Of a stretch of 64,000 nucleotides of DNA, positions 41,701 to 53,700 are shown in pieces (the first letter of the stretch is position 1; the number at the start of each line of letters is the position of its first letter). Where the stretch lies: contig JAFRKA010000013.1 of NCBI GenBank assembly GCA_017432005.1, positions 93,170 to 157,169 on the forward strand. The letters are read 5' to 3'. A program made the position numbers and the translations under genes. Source of the stretch: Erysipelotrichaceae bacterium (lineage in GTDB: Bacteria > Bacillota_I > Bacilli_A > Erysipelotrichales > Erysipelotrichaceae). The notes under the pieces are model-generated. The model was given only the letters and a program-made list of their open reading frames with translations, ran no database searches and was not told the origin of the DNA.

Positions 41701-44700
41701 AGCATATTGAAAGCAGCAGTAGTGCTTCCTGGATTTCCTTCAGTTCCAGTATCGAGTTTGTCAAAAATTGCAGGCCCACTTCCTTTTATTGTTCCATCTT
41801 CAAGTGTTACCGACTTCAGATAAAGAAGGATGTCATTGCCATCTTCATCCTTGCCACAAATCTTGGCAATTGGCAAACCCGCCCATATGATTTTGGTTCC
41901 CGATTCATCCGTGCGGTCAATGATACCATGTAACGTACTTGTATCCGCTTGGAATACGGCGTTGTCATCCTGGAATCCAATCGGATTCGCAATGAAAGAA
42001 GTACCGAATTGTGTTCCAACTTTGGCAGCATTTGTAACACCAATAGTACCACTGAGGTTGCAGTATACATAAACACTAGCTTGAGCGTTCTGATTGTTCA
42101 CATACCATAGATGCAAGTTGGAATCTGCTCCAGAAGCTGTATAGTTATCGTTGATAGATGATGAATCCGTTACATCAGCCGCAGAAGCTGGACTTGTCTG
42201 TTCAGGGCCTACGTACAAAGTGCGATTATCTTCAAGATAGACGCCTGCTGCATTATTTACGGTACTGGATGACAGACGGTTGCCAGAGATCATGCTGTCG
42301 TTGCGCATATAAAGCTGTGACTTACAATAGATACCGCCGCCTTTGCTACCAGACGTATTGGTCTTTATATTTGAACCATCAATGATCAAGTAATAGTTAT
42401 TACCACTCTTATCTTTGAAAATACCACCACCATCACTGCTTGCACTGTTGCCAGATACCTCAGAATTTAGGACAGTTGCATTATCAATATTCGCATAAAT
42501 TCCACCGCCTTTGCCGTTAGTTGCAGCGCATTTTGTAATAGTCGATTCTTGAAGAACAAAAGAAGAATCCGAAATTTCACTTGAGTGATATATTCCGCCA
42601 CCAGATTTCGCTGTGCAGTCAGAAATTTCGGTACGTCTGCCTGTTATATTGCCACTATTATCAGTAATATAGTCTCCAACTTCAGGAATGCTTATAGGAG
42701 CTTCCCCATCTGGATAAGTATACGACTCCACAATAACACTCTTGACTCCAGTATATGTACCACCGCCATTGCTGTTCGATGTATTGCCATCAAATGTACA
42801 TCCTGAGACAATTAGAGACATTAATGGCCTTGTAGTATCATTGCCATCATATAATATGCCTCCACCCGAACCAGTAGCGGAATTCTTAGATATCTCGGAA
42901 TCAGAAACTGAAAGTGTATATGCGTTAGAATAAACGCCACCAGCAGATGCGTTGGTTACTTTGCAGTTATTTATTCTGGATCCGGTAATAGTCATACTCG
43001 ATCCTTCACTATTTTGGCTTTGATTAATACCGCCACCGGTATTTTTTGCTGTACAGTTGTTTATTATGCTGTCAGTGACTGTTATTGTTTTTGCAATAGT
43101 ATATACTGCACCACCTTTATCACCAGAAGTATTACCATTCATTGTACATCCTGTAATGCTTAGTACAAGATTATCTTTATTTGCATATACACCGCCACCG
43201 TCGGAAGCTGCTGTGTTATTTGAAATTGTTGAATTAGAAAGAGTAAGAACATTAGCTTTGCTGACATTTACTCCACCACCTTTACCTGCTGATGTGTTGT
43301 TTGAAATGGTGGAACCTGTTATTGAGATGTTTCTCGCTTTTGAATTTAAACCGCCGCCACCGGTTTTGCTTTCGGTTTCTACATTTCCTGTAATCATGGC
43401 GTTAGTGATTTTCAGTGTAGCGTTATTATCATCTTTGTCATGGTAAATACCACCAACAGCTTTTGCTGTACAGTTTTCAACACTCATTTTACCGACATAA
43501 TGTGTTCCTGCAGCAACACCATTCGAAAGATTAGCTCCACCAGCAGCTTTTGCCGTTCCATTAGCAAAGATTGGATTTCCATTTGAATCCACTTCATAAC
43601 TATCGCTTATGACCATCTGTTTACCGACAAAGTAAACGCCACCGCCGGTTGCCGATGAACATCCATTGATTGAAACACCATATAATTCAGCCTTTACAGC
43701 ATTTGAATTGGAAAGTGCAACTGCTCCGCCATAGGCTACTGCTGAGCAATTCGTAAAGGTAGTTCCCACGATCGTCGTATACTTTGAGGTACTGCGGAAT
43801 CCGCCTCCATTTAAATTTCCGCCCGTTAGATGGCAATCATTGAAAATACAGTTCTCTACAGTAGTCCAGCAGTCCGCTGATGGGCTCGCACTTTTTAATG
43901 CATAAACATTGAATCCGCCTCCATTACGACTTGTAGCATTGCAATGTTCGAAAGTGCATTCTTTAACGATGATATTTCGCGATCCAAGTTCCATACCGCC
44001 TGCAGCTTTTGATGTACAATTGGTAAACTTGCATTTTGTAACTAACGATTCTGTATAGTAAGTATTTGATTCGACCTTATGGAAGACGCCGCCTGCCTGC
44101 CAGTCTCCTTCACAGGAATCGAATTCACAGTTTTCCAATTCGAGTTTGTCAACCCACGCATGAATCGCACCACCGCCATCACGATCACCCGTTTTTGTGG
44201 AATGGCAATTGTAGAAATACGAGTTTGTAACCTTTACCCAGGAATTGCTTGTCCCAGATGTTGTTTCTACGAAAATGGCTCCACCATTCCCTGCGAACAA
44301 GTCTTTAAAATTCACATTGTCAACGGTAACCGAGCTTCCTTTTGCAACGATAGCACCGTACTCTGTGCTTCCCTGAACACCCTTGACATTGAAAATCAGA
44401 TTCTTAACTGTCAGAGCCGTCTGCGTTGATCCGCCTGTTGTAGAGATCATGGCATTTGTGTTATCTGTATCACGGCTGATGGTAGCACGATTTTCTCCTT
44501 CATCAACCGGAATGTATTTATATGTTCCACTCGATGCAGTAGTAAAAGTGATGTTGTATCCACTTGGAACAACAACCGAATCAGAAGAAGGCAAAAGGTA
44601 ATCCACCAGCATCTCTATAGCAGCAGTCTTTTCTGTTTCCAATGAATAAGGTGGATCATCCGATGTGGTTTTTACAACATCCGCAATGGCACCGCTGATT

Positions 44701-47700
44701 GTGGTATAGCGATGTTCTGTACCAGTAGAATCGACAACTTTGCATATATATCTGTCATCACCGAAGATGATCTTGTATGTATTGTTTGAATTAAGAGTTG
44801 AACCGGTAAGCGTTTCAAAACCACCAGATGAATTTACAGTCAGTTGTGTTTCTATCAAGCTTTCAGATTTGCCTCGTCTCAAACGAACATCAGTACTGGC
44901 TATACTGCCAAAAGATCCATCAAGATTGTATGTCATGTTCTGTCCGCCAGGCAGAAGAAGTGTGATGGCTGTATTTACGGCCAGTTTCAGATCGTTTTCT
45001 GTAGCCGGAAGCAAAGAAGGACGAACAGAACCATTCTTTGCATAGACAGTGCCATATCCGGCATTGGAAGCCGTATTGATTACACTCAATTGACCGATCG
45101 TATCATTTCCAACAGTCAGATCGCTTATATTCAAAGCCGAATTAGTATTGTTTTCAACAGAGATATATGCTGGCTCTGCATAATATATTATGATCGTACG
45201 ATTATTGAGTGCTTCGGTGCTTCCGTCTCGTTTTTTCAGTTCCCATGCCTGAGAATCATTATCCCATATCAGATTTGTAATGTAGTCACTATACGCGCTT
45301 GCTCCGCTTGCAAAACCAATTGCATATACTGCAGTCGAAGTAAGACCAAGTGTATTACTGTTTTTTACATCTTCTGCCAGTCTCGAAATAGCTGCAGAAG
45401 CAAATTCAGGACAATAATCAAATGCTGCTTTTTTAGTAGTATAATCCGCTGTTGGAGGAAGTCCATCAGAGAAAGAAGCCTGATAGCGTACTTCAACTTT
45501 GATCAATACTCCCCAGAAAAGCTGTTTGGAATCAGTATCTTTCTGCACACCGAAATCACGACGGTCATTAGTGATCTTCGTTGTTGCAACATCATTTTCT
45601 GTGTAGGTTGCAAATCTGGCTCCAGGAACGTCACGCTCAGATGTTAAGCTGTCTGGAACATAGATTCCAATGTCTGCATTGCTTCCGAGGCTCTCCATAT
45701 TGAGAACGTCTTTAGAATCCTGATCGAGATAAATGTTGCTCTTCGTTTCTCCATCGCTAAGTGTGTTGCCAGAGATCTTTATATCCCCGGAGAAATAGAG
45801 ACGCGCATCTGTACTCCCCATGCCAATTGCGCCGCCTGAAGAAGCAGTATTGTTTGTATAAGTTCCTCCTGAGAATGTACCTCTGCCGGAATTGACAAAT
45901 ACTGCCGCACCATTGACTGCTGTATTATTCGAAACTGTAGTTGTATTAGGAATTGATACTGATCCGCTTCCAACATAAAGGGAACCACCCTTTTCTCCGG
46001 CAGTATTGTATTTCATAATAACAAGATCAGTTAAAGTAACATGTCCGCTTTCTGAGTAGATTGCACCACCGTTTTTACTTGCAGTATTGCCTTTATTTTC
46101 TTCTCCAAAATTTGTATTTGAAAGATTTATACTGCCACTTCCAGTACACAATGCACCGCCATTACCACCGCTAGATACGTTCGATATCAAAATACTTTCA
46201 GAAACGGTCACTGAGCCACTATCCGAGTAGATTGCACCACCGTCACTGCCTGCCCTGTTAGATGATATTGATACCGAAGTAACTGTTAGAGCGCCGGAAC
46301 CGGCATAGATTGCACCGCCTTTTCCGTTTGTAGCTTTGTTGGAATTTAAAGTTTCACAAGATAAACTTACATTTCCTTCAGAAGAATAGATTGCGCCACC
46401 ATTTGTATTAGCCGTATTTGAACTGACATTGGCATTTTCGGTCAAAACTACATTGCCACTTGCCGAATAGATTGCTCCACCACTTCCAGATTCTGCTTTG
46501 TTATTAATAACATCTCCATCAGAAATAGTCACTAAACCACTGTTTGTATAAATAGCGCCACCATTTTCTGTTGCAGTATTCATTTTCACTGTTCCACCTG
46601 AAACAGTCACATTTCCTGAATTAGAATAAATAGCTGCGCCATTCAATGCAAGATTCTCACTTATATTTACAATCGATGATACTGATACTGAAGCGCTGTT
46701 TGAATAAACAACACCGCCTTGACCATCTTCTGCTTTATTTCCTGATATTTCACCTGCATTAAATTCAACAGAACCACTTCCTATCCAAATCGCTCCGCCG
46801 TTTTCTGTTACTATATTGTTTTTGATTTCCGGATGAACACTTTCTGATCCTGAGACAACTATCTGTCCAATTTCTGTATAGATTGCCGCACCATTAGTTG
46901 CGGTATTGTCAACAAGTTTACCTTTTCCACTTATATTGACTGCGCCATTTTCAATATAAACTGCACCACCATTTGATGACGCTGAGTTATCATTTAATGA
47001 AGCAAACATAGAAATGTCTACTGTTCCATTAACTGCATAAATTGCACCACCATTTACGGCGTTGTTTTCTTTTATTGAAGCAGTTCCTTTAACATCGATG
47101 CTTCCATTTCCACTATAGTAAAGTACTGCTCCTTTATCTGCAGTATTGTTGCTTAGAGTACAGTTCTCAAAAGAGATATTACCGCCAGTTGCATTTATTA
47201 TTCCACCGTTACCGCTGTTCTTGGCATTGCTTATTTCTGTTCCTCTTCCGATTGACAGGTCCCCTGAGCTCTGGATTAATGGATAGCTTACTAAAGTCGA
47301 AGCACCGTCAATTATAACGTTTTCAAAACATAGCGTACCATTATTGGTGAACAACGGTTTTTCAAGCATACTTTCACTACGGGTAAATACAGCCATAGTA
47401 CCTGCTCCAGAGAAACCCGGATCTGCAGTTGTGATTGTAATATCACAACCATTAGGAATAATTGGCAAATCTTCTACCGGAACAACATAATCTGTCAGCA
47501 TTTCAATCATAGCTGTCTTATTAACTATCTCTTCGCTGACATAGTCAATCGCACTGTTAAGAGTATAGAAAATATGTGTAGAACCATTATCAATAATCCG
47601 GCAAAGTGCCTTCGGACTGTTGATTAAATCCAGTTTAATGTCGCTATCAAGCGAAATCAAAACGGTGCAGTCATCCAGAACAGGAACAATAGTGCTGGAT

Positions 47701-50700
47701 CCACCTGTTATCTTGCTGGTCTTGGCACTGAGATTGAAATATCCTTTTTCCGTTTCTGTAATCGTATAATCACCGACTCCAAGTTCTTTGATCTTGATCT
47801 TCGATCCATCTCTAACACTCATTACGATCTGACCTGGATTGGTGCCGTCATAAGGAACTGCCGGAACTTCTGAATCATCTCCGCCTTCAATAACATACGA
47901 TGATTTTGTAATAGAATCAGAAGATATCGTAACTGTAAAAGACCTATCAGTAAAGAATGGGTTATCGCCGCTGGATGAAGTATCTACCGTTTTACATACC
48001 TGAAGATCATAACCACGTTCACTATATATTGCATAAATGGTAGGCGAATATGTCCAGGAAACATTGTTCCAGCTTTCGTTATCAAAGCTATACTGTAATA
48101 CACCCTCAGATATTCTAAGGTGCATGCTTAAATCATCGCTCACACCTAATAATGAACTTACACTTGTGATCGTATTTGTTTCGCCAATACCTATCTGATC
48201 GTAACCAAGATAGCTTTCGTATATGCCGTCATCCAGGATCGGAGGCATGCGGAATCCCTTGTTTCCGCCTGTTTGACTGATCAGGAAGTCTTTCATATCG
48301 ATCGAAAGAGGCTGATTCTGTTCAACATCAAGATCGTTTAAAACGACACTTTCACGATTATATGTTAATCCGTCGGTTTCAGATACTCCATCTACAGATC
48401 CCTTTATTGTTTCGAGTGTACCGTTTTCATATTTGACATATTTTATCTTCAGAAGTGGATAATAAACGTAATACAGTTCATTATTGTCCAGATCTCCAAT
48501 TGTATTTCCATTGCTGTCGTTTATCGTCAGATGATATACGTTATTTTCGCCACTGGTATAAGAAATGGTATATGCGTCATAGCTTTCAACAGTAACCGCA
48601 TTGCCTTCGATGTTATCATCTGTACCATATGCCACCGCGCCAAAAGCGCGTACTGAAGAACCATCATATATATCGGAATAATTTAGTTTAGTTAGAATCT
48701 TCTCTGAGCTGCCAAGAGAAATATTAAAAGTATCAGTTCCCGAACCGATCAGACTATTAGCAAGTTTGATACCTGTCTGATCAATCAATGCAATGTTTAC
48801 TTTAACCGCAACAGAATCCAGCGAATTGGAATAAGATACAACCGGCTCAACGTACGATTCCGTTGTTGGATCAGCTGTTGTATAAGCCCAGATATATTTG
48901 CTTTCATATGTTCCGACACTTGATCTGTTATCTGTATCAAAGCCATCCTCTGAATCCTGAGAAACTCTAACTGTCTGCGAATGCTGAACACCCGAAACAT
49001 TCTCATAATATGCTATGATTCTTCTCGATTCGCCACTCTTCAACTTGAAGTTTAATCTCTGAGCTTCTCCACTTGTTTCATCATCACTAGAGATAACCAC
49101 CGTATAACTGAATTGTTTTGCACCTATAACACCTTCTGTCGCGAAAGTAGTTTCATTAATAGTGATTATATTAGGCAGCTGCTCAAAATATATAACGTAG
49201 ATTTTTGGTTCATATCCACAGCTGTTCCAGTTGCTGTTATCGGTTGAATACTCAAAGCCTTTCCAGCTGTTTCTGATAGACAATGCAGGTCGAGCATTGT
49301 CTGAATCTGAAACATTCGTTATGACATTCATACCACCATTAGAATCGCCTATTGCATAAGCATAATAATGAAGTGATTGATCATTTGCCCACTGTAATGG
49401 ACTCGTCAGATATTCATTTATTGCAAGACTTCCAAGCTTTTCAGTACTATCTTTTGCAGAGTCTGAAACTGGGACAGTCGAAGTGCCGGCAGTATTCATT
49501 TTCTGATAGACAACATTGAGTACTTTCTTTTTGTAATATACAAAGTACAGTTCATCAGTATCATTTAAAGCAACATAGTTATCGCTTCCGGAATACTTTG
49601 CACAGATCTTTCTGCTGGAAATATCATATTTAAGCGATACAACCGTCTTATCATCAGATACAGCAGAAAGGCTTGAAGAAACTGTCATGAAAGCAAATAC
49701 ATAATCAGTTTCTTTCGTAACATAATCATCAGGATCTAATTCGATTTCAGAAGTGCCAACATTAACATCGTGTTTTTCCCAATCAGTGAGAGATAATGCT
49801 TCTGAAGATGCATCAACTACATTGACATTAATTTTTACTGGGTCGCTCCAGTATGCATACAGCGAAAGATCATCAGTAACCGCAGAAGAAAAGTCATATT
49901 TGGTATTGCTGGTCGTGTCTGCTGTCCAATATCTGAATAATTTATCTCCTTCACCTGTATAGGTCGGATTAGCCGTTGGCTCACTGATAGTGTTGTTTAG
50001 ATATACAGTTTTTGAATAAGTATTAGTTTCTTCATCATATGCATATGAATTCCAGTATTCATCAGAAGGCCATTGAGCATTACTGCTGTTAAGACTGTAT
50101 GTTACGGTAACGCCCCAAACGGCATATAAAGTTGTCGGTTCTTTGGTATCTACACCATAAATATACTCTTTGTCACTGCCTTCGACTGCCTTAGGATAGA
50201 AGACTGCATTATCATCATTAGGATCATAAGTGGCACTTGTACTCCATCCCAAAAATTCTTTACCTGTATTAGTAAAGCCAACGCCATTACTAAGTGTAAA
50301 CCTGGAATTATTCTTTATACTTGCTACTGTTGCTTTATTCTCGCTGATTGTAGCTGTTGCCGGAGAACCGTCTTCCTTATAACCGAAATCAGCATTTTCA
50401 GCAATTATTCCACCATTTGCATCATAAATAATCGAAGCTCTTCCGATCCTCGAATAAACTGCATCAAGATAAACAATATCTCTTCCACTTCTGGCAAATG
50501 CATATTCAGCATTCAAAGTAAAGATCTGTCCAGGAGCATATATAACATTGCTGTCAGAACCGCGGACTTTCCATCCGGTAAATGTATAACCTGCTGGAGC
50601 ATTTGCACTAACCGTCAGTGTTATACTTGCGCTGTCTTCATAAGCATTATTAATAATCAGCTCTGAACTGCTGTTTTCGTCGTCAAGTGTACCAGCTCCG

Positions 50701-53700
50701 GCGTTGTATGCGATATAGAAAACACCGTTTTTCTTCCATTTCAGAATAAGACTTGTATTGTGATCTGTGCGTTGAGTAAAATCGTATGGACTCTCTGATA
50801 CAGTTCCATTTTCATCAACTTCATACCATCCTACATAGCTGTATATTCCTGGCTGACGTTCAAAAGTTGTATCCTCAGTAGCTTCGTTCAGATTTTGAGT
50901 ATAATACGTCTTACGATCATCGCCGGATACTCCTCCATAATAATCAAGATCATGTTTGACATAGTACCAGTTTCCTGAATTTGACTCGACATAATCACGG
51001 GTAACATGAGTATATTCGCCTATCGGATTATCGAAATAAGTATTATTGAACCAGGTAGCTCCTGTTCCTTTCAGAACACCGGAATCATAATAATACAAAG
51101 CACCGTAATTCGGATTGATCTTAACTCTGAATTTAATCGGATTCCATCCAGCATAAACCGTAAGATCTTCATCAGGCATAGCCATTTCTGACAGATCAGC
51201 ATTAATTGTGCAATCTTTATCAAAATACCAGCCACCAAAAGAATAAACGTCTTTTCCCTTTTCTGATTTTGTCGCAGAAACAGGATCGTTTGGAATATAA
51301 CTTCTGAGCGATGTTCCATACTCAATATTTGAAACTGTGTCGGGCATTACAGTTGAATCGTCATTCGAATTCTCGAATTTCAAAGAATGCCCTTCTCCGC
51401 TAGGTGTATAACTGCCGGATAAAACATAATAAACATTAAGTACAGCCGTTTCGTAATTGCTTAGAGTAACACTGTCATCACAATGATCGTATGTATATCC
51501 GCTGATTGTTAATGACTTATATGTATCGCTTACTGTTACTTCATCGCCAATCTCTCCACTTGATGTAAAACTCTGGACATAATCATAATGCTTTTCAGAA
51601 ACACCGTATTCATCGGAAGTCTTTTGTTTCCATATAACAACTTTATAATCTGCGCCCCATTTAGCATACAAAGTCGCATCGGAACGCATATAAAGTTCTT
51701 CATTCATGATGTAGAATGTGTCATCTTCGATTGACGAAACGAGATTACCGTTGCCGTCAGTGACTTGTGCACCATAGGTTATCGTTTCTTTATCACCATC
51801 AGTATTCAGAGTTCCTGTATACCAGCCTTCAAAAGAATATCCTTTTCTGGACACTATAGGAAGTGGATCTGCAACATTAGTATCTGAATAATAATATGCA
51901 GGCGGTACATAATCCGCACCGGATCCTGAATAACCGGCATAGTAGGTTAATAAATGTACATCTTTATACACCGGATATAATTCGATTGATTCCGTAATGT
52001 CTATGTATCCGTCTTCATCAGGTGTAATGATACTGACTTCATTTCCTTCGTCATCAGTCGATGATCCAGGAACAGAGACCGGTTTATATGACCAGCCATA
52101 GAAGACCATCGTTTTACCGCTGTCACTGTTATATTTTGCTTTTAAATCGCTGATCTTTATCTTTCCGTTGTTTTCTTCATCAAGTTCACTTCGACGGCTG
52201 AATGCTATTGGCCACTTGGAATTATCATTATCATATTGTCCGTAGAACACAACATTCGCAAATTTTTTATAGCGGGCAAAAAGGAGGACACTGGAATTCT
52301 CTATAATCTCCGGAATATTGTCAAAATCATACGGTGTCTCAGATATTTCCACCGCTCCTCCATCACCAGTACTGCCTTCATACCAGCCAGAAAAAACCAT
52401 ATCCTCTGAAGAGGTGATCTGAGGAACAAGCGGTTTATCGCCGTTTTTTATTTTCTGCACAGAATATGTTTCGTTGTTTTCGTCTTTAAACAGATATTCA
52501 GTATAGTCATTATCTTCATTCAGATAGTAAAAAACATAATCGCAGAAATACGTGACATAATTTTCTCCTTCTGTCGTTTTTTCACAGATTACATATACGG
52601 AGAATCCACTAGTCTCAAATTCTACTGTTTCACCTGTAACTGTACTATCCAGGACCTCAGTTTCTTCTTTATCGATATCCTGGATATGTACAACTTCTAC
52701 ATTCGCATGTTCTTCAAAAGTATCTCTCAAAAGCTCAATGCTGATCTTGACATTGCCATCAGGCTGACACTCTTCACCGGTTTCCGGATCGATTAAAGCA
52801 ATATCAAAAACTCTCGCTGTTACGATGTTTTCCGGTTCTTCACCGATCGACTGTGATGAAATATTAATATAGTCATCATAAGAATCGTCATCTTCGGTTA
52901 TCTCCATAACACGGAGTTGAGCATCTACCGGTATGCCAGATAAAGAATTATATGATGCAGTGATCAGATAATCGTGATCACGATAAGTTAAAACATTGTT
53001 CTGTTTAGCCTCCGCCAAAGCAAACACTAATTCATCTTCAACCTCAAAGCTGATTTCCAGATTGTCGTCGTTTTCAACAACATTTGGAATTATTAAAGAT
53101 GTCCTGCCATTTTCAAAACAGACTATAGCCAATTGATCAATATCCAGTTTCTCATAATTCTCATACAGTTTTAATCTAACTTTGATAGTTACATCATCGT
53201 CTTTGTCTGTACTGAAATTGTATTCTTCCTGATTCAGCTGCAGATCAAACAATAAATGATAATTGATAAAACTGTTATCAACGATCATGTTATTTTCGTT
53301 GATATAATCCTCATACTGATCATCGTTTTTCTCGATCTCATCAATATCTATAAGTTCGTTATAAAAATGCTCATCCTGTCTTGAGAACACAGCTGATACA
53401 GCATACTCTGGAACCTCAACTTCTTCATCTTGAGCAGCAGGCTCTTCAACATCCTCATCGTTCCTGATTATATTTGCCAATACCAGGATCACTTTATCTT
53501 CAGATTCACTAAAATCTACGGTAAATGTGTCATCGCTTATGCTCTGATCATTTCCGTACAGAAGCAATATTTCTGTATTCTCATATTCTTCTGAAGATTC
53601 CTCTTTAACTTTTTCAATAACGAAAGAAATCTCTGTTTCAGGAATGATCTTTTCATTTTCTGAAACTATAGAGAGATTATAGATTTTTAATGCAACATCA

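Noticed and set aside
44844..45647. 267-codon plus-strand frame inside the giant gene
   Set aside because: Low-complexity Ile/Ser/Cys-rich antisense translation; no ribosome site; overlaps coding repeats.
39480..47340. Possible CRISPR or tandem DNA repeat array
   Set aside because: The repeats are protein-level GGAIY helix turns with variable DNA and length, not regularly spaced identical DNA repeats.
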